Assembly: GCF_004001045.1 (NCBI RefSeq)
Contig: NZ_BIMK01000007.1
Span: 1 to 64,000 of the forward strand
Reading direction: 5' to 3'
DNA from: Paenibacillus chibensis
GTDB lineage: Bacteria > Bacillota > Bacilli > Paenibacillales > Paenibacillaceae
Length of the DNA stretch: 64,000 nt
Positions 42,322 to 50,676 of the stretch are shown here, piece by piece. The position numbers were made by a program, and so were the translations under genes. How positions within the stretch are numbered: the stretch's first letter is position 1; each line of letters begins with the position of its first letter. Below the pieces are notes generated by a model, which did no database searches, was not told where the DNA came from, and saw only the letters and a list, made by a program, of their open reading frames with translations.

Positions 42322-42558
42322 CTATTCGTCATAATTTTCGCGGATATGCGCATCGATCAAATCGAATTGCATATGCGATAACATCACGGCGCGCTCCGCC
42401 ATATCTACGTTATGCCAACCGGTCATGATAACGTTGTCCGGTCCGTACGTCGCGAACATGACGCCAGTAATGCGGCCGGCACGCGCTTGTTCCGCCAGGT
42501 CTTCGAATGCTGCGGCGATTTCATTTTGGACGCAAGGGAACGGGATGATTTTGGCCAT
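42322..42558 (-). CDS. small hypothetical protein, 78 aa
   Basis: MAKIIPFPCVQNEIAAAFED, then ITGVMFATYGPDNVIMTGWH, then AVMLSHMQFDLIDAHI. The ATG at 42556-42558 follows AAAGGAGG and overlaps the preceding stop (TAATG). A compact alpha/beta protein of the type common in phage early regions; function unknown. Confidence 0.6.
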   Translation of the reverse strand: MAKIIPFPCVQNEIAAAFEDLAEQARAGRITGVMFATYGPDNVIMTGWHNVDMAERAVMLSHMQFDLIDAHIRENYDE

Positions 42559-42701
42559 TATGCGTCCTCCTTTACGGATTGGTGACCGAGTACACATCCG
42601 ATAAGGTACGCAATGTACACGTCAATTTGCGTCCCGTCGAATACGTAGTACGCTAACGATGCCGCGATGGCTCCGGATATTAATACGAGTAGTGCTCGCA
42701 T
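42558..42701 (-). CDS. small membrane protein, 47 aa
   Basis: MRALLVLISGAIAASLAYYV then IDVYIAYLIGCVLGHQSVKE has two hydrophobic helices. AGGAGG lies 7 bases before the ATG, and its stop overlaps the next ATG (TAATG). Likely a small inner-membrane phage protein. Confidence 0.6.
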   Translation of the reverse strand: MRALLVLISGAIAASLAYYVFDGTQIDVYIAYLIGCVLGHQSVKEDA

Positions 42702-43046
42702 TTATTCGTCCTCCTTCATTATGACAACGCTAATGTCTCCGCTGCACGGCTCGATCTTCGATTTCTGGTACCGGTTGTTATACTCGCCATCTTCGTGCCA
42801 TTTGACATAGTACGTAACGCCATCAATATCCACACACACGACATCGTTATGGCGCATAATGCGGCTGTACTCCGGTCGGTACTTTACGCCAAGTCTTACG
42901 AGTGATACCACTTTGTACGCGTTCCGGTATCGCGGACTGTACGTCAGTGTGTCGGTAATGCCGGACATGTGCAAGAACGCGACGTCCTCTGGTGCGATGT
43001 CGAGTGACTCGCAGTTTTCGAAATGTAGCGATACTTTTATGGTCAC
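42702..43046 (-). CDS. hypothetical protein, 114 aa
   Basis: A beta-rich, charged protein (KVSLHFENCESLDIAPEDVA, then NAYKVVSLVRLGVKYRPEYS, then VCVDIDGVTYYVKWHEDGEY). It is located directly after thyX and ends at the small membrane protein. No family recognised. Confidence 0.6.
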   Translation of the reverse strand: MTIKVSLHFENCESLDIAPEDVAFLHMSGITDTLTYSPRYRNAYKVVSLVRLGVKYRPEYSRIMRHNDVVCVDIDGVTYYVKWHEDGEYNNRYQKSKIEPCSGDISVVIMKEDE

Positions 43047-43047
43047 G

Positions 43048-43767
43048 TTATTCGTCCTCCTTTTTCGGAATCAATTCGCCGATCGCAACGGGGAACCGCG
43101 GCTCAATCAGCGTCAAGATCGCTTTGGCATACGCTTGGATTTCAACCTGCGCGTCATGTTCGAGTCGCTGCGCCAGGAAATGCGCGACACTCTGCAGGCT
43201 TGCCGTCCAATACCAGCGGACGTACATTCCGTATGCCGGAAGGAACAGGCGGGCTTGTTCGGCGCAGATTCCAGATTCTAAAGCTAAGTCGTAGAGGTGC
43301 TCTCCTTGTTGAATATACTTTCTCAGATTGTAATTGAAGTACTTTCCGCGCTCTGTTTCGATAGGATCGCCGCTGCCTTGCTTCGAGTTCTCCGGTGCGC
43401 TCCGCCATTCGTCGGCCTGCGGGATATAGAACGTCGGCTCCTCCGTCACATAGCGGCGGCTCGATTCGTTCCAGGCGTCAAGGCTGTCGCCGGTTCCTTC
43501 TTGATGCGCAGAGCCTACGATGTACTTCCACCATTGGCGCGCGACCATTAACGGCGCGTAGATTTCGAATTGGGCGATCGCATGGCGGAATGGCGACGTA
43601 TGACCTTCTTTCGCGAGGAATTTGATGAGGCGGATGTCGCGTTCGGAAAGCTCGGCGGATTCCTTTGCGTAGGAAACGCGAGCTGCGTTTGCGACGGTCA
43701 GGTCGGAACCCATTACGTCGACCAGGCGGACATATCCGCTATCGAGTACGTCTATTCGTTCGTTCAA
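43048..43767 (-). CDS. thyX: flavin-dependent thymidylate synthase
   Basis: About 240 residues. ANAARVSYAKESAELSERDI, HTSPFRHAIAQFEIYAPLMV and then RQWWKYIVGSA leading to WNESSRRYV are the ThyX motif region. The classical RHRxxSxNExSxR is replaced by a variant with an insertion (KYIVGSAHQEGTGDSLDAWN), as in some phage enzymes. It makes dTMP from dUMP with FAD and methylene-THF. Start choice is uncertain: a GTG at 43776 touches the AAGAGAG site, while the TTG at 43767 is 8 bases away and is preferred. Confidence 0.88.
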   Translation of the reverse strand: MNERIDVLDSGYVRLVDVMGSDLTVANAARVSYAKESAELSERDIRLIKFLAKEGHTSPFRHAIAQFEIYAPLMVARQWWKYIVGSAHQEGTGDSLDAWNESSRRYVTEEPTFYIPQADEWRSAPENSKQGSGDPIETERGKYFNYNLRKYIQQGEHLYDLALESGICAEQARLFLPAYGMYVRWYWTASLQSVAHFLAQRLEHDAQVEIQAYAKAILTLIEPRFPVAIGELIPKKEDE

Positions 43768-43805
43768 ATTAATCACTCTCTTCCCTATCCAAATATAAAT
43801 TCAAC

Positions 43806-43815
43806 GTGGTATAAT
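43806..43815 (+). promoter_or_regulatory. extended -10 promoter, plus strand
   Basis: GTGGTATAAT: TATAAT at 43810-43815 with the TG of an extended -10 one base ahead. The -35 region is poor. It drives the rightward island ending at the terminator at 44195-44223. Confidence 0.65.
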
Positions 43816-43821
43816 CTTCCT

Positions 43822-43990
43822 TACGGGCATTCGGCGAGCGAATAGGATTCTGCGTTTGTTTTAAGGCTCTTCGGAGTAACACGTAGATGACGGGTTTCCA
43901 TTTACCCCGCACCAGCTGACTGCTAGACAGTTGGGTGAAAAGGTCACTTAATCCATTCTCGTGGGTTGCATTAATCGGGTGGGGTAGCGT
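43822..43990 (+). other. structured leader of a plus-strand transcript
   Basis: About 170 bases between the promoter and the small membrane-protein gene. It has a 9-bp hairpin CACC-AGCTG/CAGTT-GGGTG (43908-43935, one bulge) and a smaller CGGGT/ACCCCG hairpin just before it. No reading frame fits. It may be a regulatory 5' leader or a small RNA. Confidence 0.4.
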
Positions 43991-44206
43991 GTGCGAGAAA
44001 TGGAGATGATGGACGTGCGAACTAAGAATTTGCCACGGATGCTCGTAGCCTTGGCTGTTATCATTGGTTTATGTACCTGCTTCATGTACGCAGTACATAT
44101 GGATAAGAATCCCAGTGTAAGCGGAACTATCGGTCCAATTAAGATCGAAATGACTACAGGCCCAAACAAAACCAATAGACACCAAGACGAGATTAACCTT
44201 CCTTAA
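43991..44206 (+). CDS. small single-span membrane protein
   Basis: 71 residues with one transmembrane helix (MLVALAVIIGLCTCFMYAV) and an exported, charged tail (DKNPSVSGTIGPIKIEMTTG). The GTG at 43991 follows GGTGGGG; ATG codons at 44000-44009 are alternatives. Its own promoter, leader and terminator inside a minus-strand operon mark it as a separately expressed, perhaps lysogenic, gene. Confidence 0.5.
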   Translation: MREMEMMDVRTKNLPRMLVALAVIIGLCTCFMYAVHMDKNPSVSGTIGPIKIEMTTGPNKTNRHQDEINLP

Positions 44207-44223
44207 CCGGAGGGTTTTTCTTT
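44195..44223 (+). terminator. plus-strand intrinsic terminator
   Basis: AACCTTCC-TTAACC-GGAGGGTT (8 bp, one G-U) followed by TTTTCTTTTTC, overlapping the 3' end of the convergent dUTPase gene. Confidence 0.8.
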
Positions 44224-44736
44224 TTCTTCAACCGCAGCGTCTGTGACACTCACTCCCGTCGACCCGAAGCCGCCTGCCCCACGCTCAGTCTCCGTCAACT
44301 CGTCGGCAACTTCGAATGTGGCGTGGACGACTGGCGTGATTACCGCTTGAGCAATGCGATCACCGGCGCGGATGATGCATGTTCCTTCGCGTTTGGCCGA
44401 TATGTTCCAGTGCTGAGGGTGACGGAGGAAAAACTTCCGGTGAGGTTTCGAGATGTTATCGACGATCACCGCAACCTCCCCGCGGAATCCCGCGTCCACT
44501 GTGCCCGGCGAGTTAGCCACGCGGAGTTTCGTCCGCAAGCTGATACCGGAGCGCGGCCGCACCTGCAGCTCGCAGCCTTCCGGGATCTCGAACGCCAAGC
44601 CCGTCGGAACAAGGACCGTCTCACCTGGCGCGATGATTACGTCTTCTACCGCGACGAGATCGAAGCCGGAGTCGCCGGGCTTTGCGTATTGCGGGATGAC
44701 TGCCGCCGGATGCAGGCGTTTGATTTTAACATTCAT
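44203..44736 (-). CDS. dut: dUTP diphosphatase
   Basis: 177 residues with the trimeric dUTPase motifs: KPGDSGFDLVA (1), RPRSGISLR (2), ANSPGTVDAGFRGEVAV (3), AGDRIAQAVITPV (4) and the C-terminal RGAGGFGSTG (5). An inserted stretch (KFFLRHPQHWNISAKREGT) enlarges the loop before motif 4. It cleaves dUTP to dUMP, feeding the ThyX reaction and keeping uracil out of phage DNA; the host flank encodes Ung. Confidence 0.95.
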   Translation of the reverse strand: MNVKIKRLHPAAVIPQYAKPGDSGFDLVAVEDVIIAPGETVLVPTGLAFEIPEGCELQVRPRSGISLRTKLRVANSPGTVDAGFRGEVAVIVDNISKPHRKFFLRHPQHWNISAKREGTCIIRAGDRIAQAVITPVVHATFEVADELTETERGAGGFGSTGVSVTDAAVEEKEKPSG

Positions 44737-44921
44737 TCTGCGTCCTCCTTCCGATTGATCCCGATGGCGATTGTCGTTAAATACGCCGCAGCAAAAAACA
44801 ACACCACCCCAACCATTAAGCGGCTCGGCTCATACGCTCCAATTACGTATAAGACGAACATGATCGTCCACCAGACCGCAGCAACTGCGCTTAGTACTTT
44901 CACCGTCACGGTTACGGTCAA
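44733..44921 (-). CDS. small membrane protein, 62 aa
   Basis: Two transmembrane helices (VLSAVAAVWWTIMFVLYVIG and LMVGVVLFFAAAYLTTIAIG) and a charged end. I use the TTG at 44921, 9 bases after GGAGG. It overlaps dut by 4 bases. Function unknown. Confidence 0.6.
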   Translation of the reverse strand: MTVTVTVKVLSAVAAVWWTIMFVLYVIGAYEPSRLMVGVVLFFAAAYLTTIAIGINRKEDAE

Positions 44922-44922
44922 T

Positions 44923-45765
44923 TTACGCAGCCTCCTTCGCACTCACAACGCTATAATCAACGTCGGTGTCGTCGATGATCGTTCCGTGTTCGCCGTAATA
45001 TGATCCGACATGCGCTTCGCCTTTACGGGGAGAGGCCGGAAGTGACATCAACTTTAACGTTTTTCCTTCGCAAGTAATCACGTGCCCGTCGCGTTTCTCA
45101 ACCGGCTGCGGCGCGTCAGTATACTCGGCCGGAATCGTCAGCCCCAGCGCCTTTCTCAGCGCGATCGCCTTGCCGATTTCAGCGTGGAAGACGTCGCCAG
45201 GCGCGCACTTTGCGATACCTTTCGCCCATACCTTACCGGTGTAGATACCACGCAACAAAACGGTTACTGCCCGTTTATCGCGATTAGTGTGCGTTTCTAC
45301 ATTCATCTCGCGGCGGCCGTTTAGTCCCGTAACGCCGAAATCAACTCCGCGTCCTCTGTATAGCGCCGAAATCAAATCCGCCACATCCTTGCGCGCCATC
45401 TCGATTACTTCCGCACGGGATATCGTTCTAGGCGCATCCACTGCGGCCGGAACCGCTTTGCCTTCGACTTGATCGATATACTTGCGGATGGCATCGGCAT
45501 TCTCTCGTACGAATAGCGCGAATGCTTCGGAGAATGCGAGTTGTGCGGGCGGCTCCGGAGTTACCGGTTCGAGAACGACGTACTCCGATATCGCAATTAC
45601 TCGTTCGCCGAGCTCGTCCACCTTAACGGAGCCATTCCGTCCGTTGACATCGTCCACTACGAACTCGTCTCCGATCTTATAGCGCGTTTCACCGGGCCAT
45701 AGCTTAACAATCTTAATGCGCTCGCCTACCGTTGCTTTGCGTGATACCTCGTTAAACTTCATCAT
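44923..45765 (-). CDS. modular SH3-like repeat protein B, 280 aa
   Basis: One N-terminal SH3/KOW-like module (FNEVSRKATVGERIKIVKLW, then YKIGDEFVVDDVNG) is followed by a helical linker. The shared domain NRDKRAVTVLLRGIYTGKVW, GIAKCAPGDVFHAEIGKAIA, LGLTIPAEYTDAPQP is closely similar to that in the 40427 protein, and a small C-terminal barrel follows. The 46-bp repeated box at 45877-45922 lies just upstream on the coding side and may be its promoter. Confidence 0.6.
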   Translation of the reverse strand: MMKFNEVSRKATVGERIKIVKLWPGETRYKIGDEFVVDDVNGRNGSVKVDELGERVIAISEYVVLEPVTPEPPAQLAFSEAFALFVRENADAIRKYIDQVEGKAVPAAVDAPRTISRAEVIEMARKDVADLISALYRGRGVDFGVTGLNGRREMNVETHTNRDKRAVTVLLRGIYTGKVWAKGIAKCAPGDVFHAEIGKAIALRKALGLTIPAEYTDAPQPVEKRDGHVITCEGKTLKLMSLPASPRKGEAHVGSYYGEHGTIIDDTDVDYSVVSAKEAA

Positions 45766-45876
45766 ATCCGTATCGCCTCCGTAATGGATTAGAGTGGCGC
45801 GCGTGATCTGCGCCTTGTACTTTTATATAGAAAGGCTGCGCGATGTTTTTCACACTTTTGCGTAATTAATTTCGCG

Positions 45877-45922
45877 CCTTACAAGAAATATAAGGACAAC
45901 TTTTTCGCGGTTTGGGACATCG
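45877..45922 (-). promoter_or_regulatory. conserved 46-bp box, copy 1 (putative phage promoter)
   Basis: On the minus strand: TGTCCCAAA, then GCGAAAAAG, then TTGTCCTTATATT, then TTGTAAGG. A near copy lies at 55483-55528 upstream of the sigma-like gene, and a weaker one is near 58930-58973. TATATT could be a -10, with TGTCCCAAA about 30 bases before it acting as a non-standard -35. Confidence 0.55.
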
Positions 45923-45972
45923 AAATAAAAAAAGAGACAGAAATATTTCTCCGCCTCTTCTTCGCATCTATA

Positions 45973-46143
45973 TTAACGCGGACTTTCACCGCGGTCGTAT
46001 AATCGTTCCATTCGCTCTAAAATGCGCCGCGCCTCTGCAAGCCGCCGTTCATAGTCCGCTAGGATCTCCGTATAGATCGTGACTGACCGTTCGAGCGCGG
46101 CTACTTCGGCGCGTTGGTTGCGGATAAGGTCGGCGCCGGTCAT
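45973..46143 (-). CDS. small coiled-coil protein, 56 aa
   Basis: MTGADLIRNQRAEVAALERS then EILADYERRLAEARRILERM is a nearly continuous amphipathic helix. The ATG overlaps the stop of the RuvC-like gene (ATGA). Such short coiled-coil proteins often partner the preceding enzyme, but the function is unknown. Confidence 0.6.
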   Translation of the reverse strand: MTGADLIRNQRAEVAALERSVTIYTEILADYERRLAEARRILERMERLYDRGESPR

Positions 46144-46829
46144 GCGGCTGCTACCGACGTATCAATTAGATTTTCACGTATCAAATACGCCAGAATTACC
46201 GCACATGCATCGGAATCGTCGTATCCCTTGGTGAACGGGTAATCGTCCGGCAGCCGCAGCCATTTGCGAACGGCCTTCGCTACCTCGTCCTTTTCCGCCT
46301 TTCCGTTAGCCTTGCCGAGTATCTCTGTTACGGTTTTCTTAACGTAAGTAGGCGCCAATTTCGGCGGATCTTCAATATTCAACGCAATGTATCCGAAAGG
46401 GTACAGCGCCCGGTCTGCCGAAGCCCATGCGTTAAATATCGTTTGTGTCGCACGCTTATTGCGGCCAGACGTAAAGTCTTCGCGTACAACGACATCGAAC
46501 GGCCGATGTGTGTAAACGAACTGCGACACGAACGACTCAACGACAGCGCTGCGAACGGCATCCGGATCGTCGCTAGACGTTGCGACCGAAGTGGCCGCGA
46601 TGAGATGCGGTTGCCTGTTTCGCACCTCGATCGCAGCGATTCCGGGGCTAAGCGAGAGGTCGAGGCCGAGGACGCGGAACGGCTTAACCTTCGGCGGCTT
46701 CGGCTTACGGCGGGAAGGCGGCGCGGGCAGATCGCAGTTACAATATCCGCCCTCCACTTTCGCGCCGCAATCGGAACAATACGTGTTGCCTGCGTCATCA
46801 GTCGTTGTCCTCTTCGGCAGGGTCCGCAC
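46140..46829 (-). CDS. RuvC-like Holliday junction resolvase with N-terminal zinc ribbon
   Basis: 229 residues. A zinc-ribbon-like start (YCSDCGAKVEGGYCNCD) leads to a basic linker and an RNase-H-fold core. That core has VLGLDLSLSPGIAAIEV (first catalytic Asp), DVVVREDFTSGRNKRATQ (Glu), and near the end KGYDDSDACAVILAYLI (D-x-x-D). It should resolve branched phage DNA before packaging. The start is uncertain: the GTG at 46829 lies very close to GGAGGAGG, and a CTG six bases on is another option. Confidence 0.8.
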   Translation of the reverse strand: MRTLPKRTTTDDAGNTYCSDCGAKVEGGYCNCDLPAPPSRRKPKPPKVKPFRVLGLDLSLSPGIAAIEVRNRQPHLIAATSVATSSDDPDAVRSAVVESFVSQFVYTHRPFDVVVREDFTSGRNKRATQTIFNAWASADRALYPFGYIALNIEDPPKLAPTYVKKTVTEILGKANGKAEKDEVAKAVRKWLRLPDDYPFTKGYDDSDACAVILAYLIRENLIDTSVAAA

Positions 46830-47010
46830 CTCCTCCGCACGTTACTGCCGCGACGAATACTCCGAATAGGAGCAGCGCGGAAATGACGATGCCGCCAATT
46901 AGCGAGCACTGCGTGATGTAGACCAACGCCACTAACCACGCAATCGCAGCCGCCATAAATAGTCCGATTACGAAAATACCCGTTAATGTGCGATCAATTA
47001 CGTTATTCAA
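46798..47010 (-). CDS. small membrane protein, 70 aa
   Basis: Two hydrophobic helices (GIFVIGLFMAAAIAWLVALV and IGGIVISALLLFGVFVAAVT) with an acidic C terminus (ADPAEEDND). It overlaps the RuvC-like gene by 32 bases. Function unknown; a superinfection-exclusion role is possible but unsupported. Confidence 0.6.
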   Translation of the reverse strand: MNNVIDRTLTGIFVIGLFMAAAIAWLVALVYITQCSLIGGIVISALLLFGVFVAAVTCGGGADPAEEDND

Positions 47011-48075
47011 TTACGCCGCCTCCTTCGTCTCTTCTACTCCGTCCAAGTATTGCCGCAAATTCCTATGCGCGCCCTTTCCCGCCATTGATCCGCCCGACAT
47101 TCGCGATTCTGCACGCTGAAGTAGCGCAAGGTTATCCGCGCTAAGCGTCGCTGTACAGTGACTGCGGAATTGGCAGAATCCGCATTTGCCGGTCATCTCT
47201 ACGGACACATCCGGAATCTCCCCACTTTCCCGCGACTCATACACCAGCGCAGATTGTCGCGCCAGATCATCGAGTAAACTACGCTGCATTTGCTCCGTAA
47301 TCTTGACGTAGAAGGCGCGCATGTCCGGCAATGGGACGCCATCTTTCCACGTTTTCTGTCCTTTCGTTACGCTCGAACTCGCTTCGTCCGAAAACCATGC
47401 AGGCTTCTGCGTCGATTCATAAACGATGAGTGCTTCGTTAATTCCGAATACGAGCGACTCAGCAATGACCTGGCGCTGGTGATCGTCCTGGGCGCCTTTG
47501 TAGTCGAGCTTTCCGTTCATGGCGCGCAGTCCGCTCGCCTTCGTCTTGTATTCGAAGATAACGCGTGATCCGTCCGGTGTGTACTCGAACTTGCCGTCGG
47601 GCTTGGCCGTAATCGCAAACGAAATCAACTCGCCAGTTTCCGGATGCGGATGTGAAAATACTCGTCGTTCCTGCGCAGCATCCTCGAAGTCCCATTCGCC
47701 GCTATCACGCACGGCCATGCGAAAGAACTCTCCGCCTTTTAAGCGTTTCGGCATATGCAGAATGTCGAGCTGAACGTAATCGACGACCGCGGTTCCCTGG
47801 CGCCGCTGGCGCCCTCTGAACGGGATATCAGCGGATTTTTCCGGGCGCGTTGCCTTATCGTTTTTGAAAACGAGCTGCCGATCGCACATATTCGTACCGG
47901 ACGCGCCGAAAGTAACGAGTCCATCGTTAGGATACGGCTTGAATCCGATGTGACGTAACTTCTGCTCGTAGAATTTGCGTTCGATTGCGTTGTCGTAAAA
48001 CGACGTGTCTGGCGATGAGTAATACGCGTCCATTTGGGTTAGGAAATCGTGAACTAATTTGTCTCCGCGATTCAA
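47011..48075 (-). CDS. Cas4/RecB-like PD-(D/E)XK nuclease
   Basis: 354 residues. The nuclease core is AKPDGKFEYTPDGSRVIFEY then KTKASG (D...E-x-K), followed by DDHQRQVIAESLVF (QxxxY-like region). The C-terminal CGFCQFRSHC is a cysteine cluster like the iron-sulfur site of Cas4 and AddB; an N-terminal cysteine (NMCDRQLVF) completes four ligands. Such phage enzymes process DNA ends in recombination-dependent replication. The start is a TTG, 7 bases after GGAGG. Confidence 0.82.
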   Translation of the reverse strand: MNRGDKLVHDFLTQMDAYYSSPDTSFYDNAIERKFYEQKLRHIGFKPYPNDGLVTFGASGTNMCDRQLVFKNDKATRPEKSADIPFRGRQRRQGTAVVDYVQLDILHMPKRLKGGEFFRMAVRDSGEWDFEDAAQERRVFSHPHPETGELISFAITAKPDGKFEYTPDGSRVIFEYKTKASGLRAMNGKLDYKGAQDDHQRQVIAESLVFGINEALIVYESTQKPAWFSDEASSSVTKGQKTWKDGVPLPDMRAFYVKITEQMQRSLLDDLARQSALVYESRESGEIPDVSVEMTGKCGFCQFRSHCTATLSADNLALLQRAESRMSGGSMAGKGAHRNLRQYLDGVEETKEAA

Positions 48076-48404
48076 TTAACCGCCTCCTTCGAAATTACCT
48101 TCCATCCGTACGCCGAGCCTTTCTTTGTTTCCTCGATGACAATACTCCCGAGTTCTGTGCCGGTGAGGAACTCAAACACGTCAGACATATACATTTCATA
48201 GCGATTTCCGGCGGTATCTTCGACTACCAGCCCGGCGCTAGAGCGAGACGAGAACCAATCCACAACCTTGAATTTATCTGATACGCGAAGTCTATCTCGT
48301 TTAACCAACTTGCAACGGCACATACATTTGTAGCAGTAACCCGTATCCTTGCAGGCTTTCCCACAATTAGGACACTCAGGGACTTTTATCAGCCGGTACC
48401 CCAT
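48072..48404 (-). CDS. zinc-ribbon protein, 110 aa
   Basis: The N terminus has two zinc-knuckle pairs, CPNCGKACKDTGYCYKCMCR; a compact beta-rich domain follows (KFKVVDWFSSRSSAGLVVED, then YEMYMSDVFEFLTG). The ATG at 48404 follows AAGGAGAG. Located between polymerase and nuclease genes, it may be a DNA-binding accessory. No family name. Confidence 0.6.
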   Translation of the reverse strand: MGYRLIKVPECPNCGKACKDTGYCYKCMCRCKLVKRDRLRVSDKFKVVDWFSSRSSAGLVVEDTAGNRYEMYMSDVFEFLTGTELGSIVIEETKKGSAYGWKVISKEAVN

Positions 48405-48405
48405 C

Positions 48406-50676
48406 CTACGCACTCTCCTTCGATTCTTTATTCGCGAACCATTCTTCCGGCGTCATCCCCTTGCCCCAACGCCGCATAATCGCAATGTCCGTACCGTTAG
48501 CGACGACGTCACCCCACCGATATGATTGCGTCATGATTCGCTCGATCACGGCAATATCTTCACGTGTAAAGTCCTCCGGAATCTCGAACACCAACTCGTC
48601 ATGGATCGTTCCCCACAGCGCCCAACCTTCGCGTTTAGCGCATACTTCGTGCGCCTTGATCATCGTCACTTTCGTCTGGATGGCGGAACTCCCTTGTACG
48701 CGAGCGTTCGTGCCCTGGCGCATGGCTCGATTAATCTGCGAATTATGCTTGCGGGCGTCGTCGTACTTGGGATCGTTCCACTTTCCGTACGGAATTGTCT
48801 TACGCTTAAGCTTTCCGTCAGGCAGGCGCCGTTTCCGCTGCTGCTTATCCGCCCACACGAATCCGTACTTGGCGACGTCCTCTTCGTTGGCTTTAAGCCA
48901 GGCGGATAACTTCGGCATGCCTCCGAACAGCTCCTCTTTAAACGCGGTCGCTTCCGGTTTCTTAAGTCCGAGCATTTCCGCGAGAGAAAAGTCGCTCATT
49001 CCATAAAGTGTCGCAAGCCATACGACCTTCATCGCTTTACGTGCGGGCGTGTCTTCGCCGTTCGGTAGCTTATAGACTTCGTTATACGGGCGCTTGTAGT
49101 ACATGCTCGCCATGTTTGCGTAAGGATCGATGCCCTTTTCGAAAGCTTCGATTAGGACAGGTTCGCCGGATAAGTACGCGGTGCATCGTATCTCCTGCGC
49201 TTTAAAGTCCGCGGAAATAAGCACCTTACCTTCCGGTGCAAGGAACATCTTCCGCGCTTCTTCCGGTTGATTTTGAACGTTGAAGCTCGTAGAATCCTCC
49301 GCGTCCTCGTCCTTGCCGGAGCTGAACCGCCCCGTCACCGTGCCCATCGGATTAAACCGCGAGTGCCAGCGCTTAGTCGTCGGATTCTGTTTCGTCGGCA
49401 GTGCGTCGATATAGGTTCCGCTGAGCTTCGTTATCTTGCGGTATTCGAGCAGGTACGCAATGACTTCGAACTCTTTCGCAAGAGGCTTGAGCGTCTTCTT
49501 AGCGTCCATGTTCGGAAGTTCTCTGCCGATCGCCTTCGAAAGTGCCGGCTTCATCTGCTGCGGTGAGTTGAGGTTAAGCTCGCCCTCTCCGGAATGGTAC
49601 GGCGTCAGCATTTCGATAAGCTTGGCGTGCAGCTCTTTGGCGCGAGTGCTCAGTTGCTCACCGTATTCCTTCGCGAAATCTAGGTCGAGGATATATCCGT
49701 TAGCTTCCAGGTCGACTATTACGTAGAGCAGCGGAACCTCGACGGCCCTGTAGTATTCGAGCACAGTCGGCAACGTTGCGAAGTGCTCACGCTGGAATTG
49801 GTACAGCCGCCATGTCAAATCGGTATCTTTTGCCGCGTATGCCAGCGCAATGTCCAACGGAATCTCGTTAAACGGTGTCTTACCGAACAACTCCGCAAAG
49901 GTGTCCGACTCAACTCCGAGATATTTCGGCGCCAAGTCCTTCAACCGGTACGACGGCTCGTTTTCGTTGAGTAGGTGCATCGCAACCATTGTGTCCCACG
50001 TAACACCGCGCAAATCGTAGCCGTGCCGCCTGAACATCGCGATATCGAATATAGCGTTATGGAGGACCTTGCCGATGCCCTCGTCGTAAAGGAACCAGCG
50101 CAATTCCGACAGAACGTAGTCACGCGAAAGTTGCTCGCCCTTATCGTGCATGACCGGAATGTACACGTGCATCCCTTTTTCGGCGAGCGGAGGAATGCTT
50201 ACGGACGGCAGCGTCAAAGAGATGCCGACAATCACATCGGTGTAAACGTCGACTCCGGTTGTCTCGGCATCGACCGCCACTTCCGTTTCGTTGCGCAGTC
50301 TTTCGTTGAGACGCGTTAGCAGCCGTTCGTTATCGATGAGGAAGTAGTTTCGCGGAGTCTCTGCGACCATTTTGCGCAAAGTATCCTCGCGGATTTTCTC
50401 GCGCATATCCGAATAGATGCGGAGTGCTTCCGCTTTGCTGAACCGCTTGCCGGCGCCGGACGGATGCCTGCCTGTAACACCCGTCTCCATGGCGCCTTTA
50501 ACCGCAAGCAATTTCGCTTGGTCTGCGTCGCTATTCTTCATCGCGAGAATCCGTTCCCACGCTTCCTCTAAAGGCTCCTCCGCAGCCTTCTTCCGTTTGG
50601 CTGCGTCAACCACACGCTGTTTAGCGTCCAAGTCCGGTGCGGGCTGGCGCAGGTTTAGCGTGAGTTTAACGTCCAC
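48406..50676 (-). CDS. DNA polymerase, family A (with 3'-5' exonuclease)
   Basis: 756 residues. After a 110-residue phage-specific N terminus comes the DEDD exonuclease: VAVDAETTGVD (D136, E138), HNAIFDIAMF near 206 and AYAAKDTDLT near 279. The polymerase domain has motif A LISADFKAQEIR (D490), motif B RKAMKVVWLATLYG (546-559) and motif C IHDELVFEI (H691-E693 region). There is no 5' nuclease domain. This is the replicative polymerase of the phage. Confidence 0.95.
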   Translation of the reverse strand: MDVKLTLNLRQPAPDLDAKQRVVDAAKRKKAAEEPLEEAWERILAMKNSDADQAKLLAVKGAMETGVTGRHPSGAGKRFSKAEALRIYSDMREKIREDTLRKMVAETPRNYFLIDNERLLTRLNERLRNETEVAVDAETTGVDVYTDVIVGISLTLPSVSIPPLAEKGMHVYIPVMHDKGEQLSRDYVLSELRWFLYDEGIGKVLHNAIFDIAMFRRHGYDLRGVTWDTMVAMHLLNENEPSYRLKDLAPKYLGVESDTFAELFGKTPFNEIPLDIALAYAAKDTDLTWRLYQFQREHFATLPTVLEYYRAVEVPLLYVIVDLEANGYILDLDFAKEYGEQLSTRAKELHAKLIEMLTPYHSGEGELNLNSPQQMKPALSKAIGRELPNMDAKKTLKPLAKEFEVIAYLLEYRKITKLSGTYIDALPTKQNPTTKRWHSRFNPMGTVTGRFSSGKDEDAEDSTSFNVQNQPEEARKMFLAPEGKVLISADFKAQEIRCTAYLSGEPVLIEAFEKGIDPYANMASMYYKRPYNEVYKLPNGEDTPARKAMKVVWLATLYGMSDFSLAEMLGLKKPEATAFKEELFGGMPKLSAWLKANEEDVAKYGFVWADKQQRKRRLPDGKLKRKTIPYGKWNDPKYDDARKHNSQINRAMRQGTNARVQGSSAIQTKVTMIKAHEVCAKREGWALWGTIHDELVFEIPEDFTREDIAVIERIMTQSYRWGDVVANGTDIAIMRRWGKGMTPEEWFANKESKESA

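Noticed and set aside
43822-43990. known riboswitch upstream of the small membrane protein
   Set aside because: I could not match the conserved core of any riboswitch class I know. Only the hairpins are certain, so it is reported as an unnamed leader.
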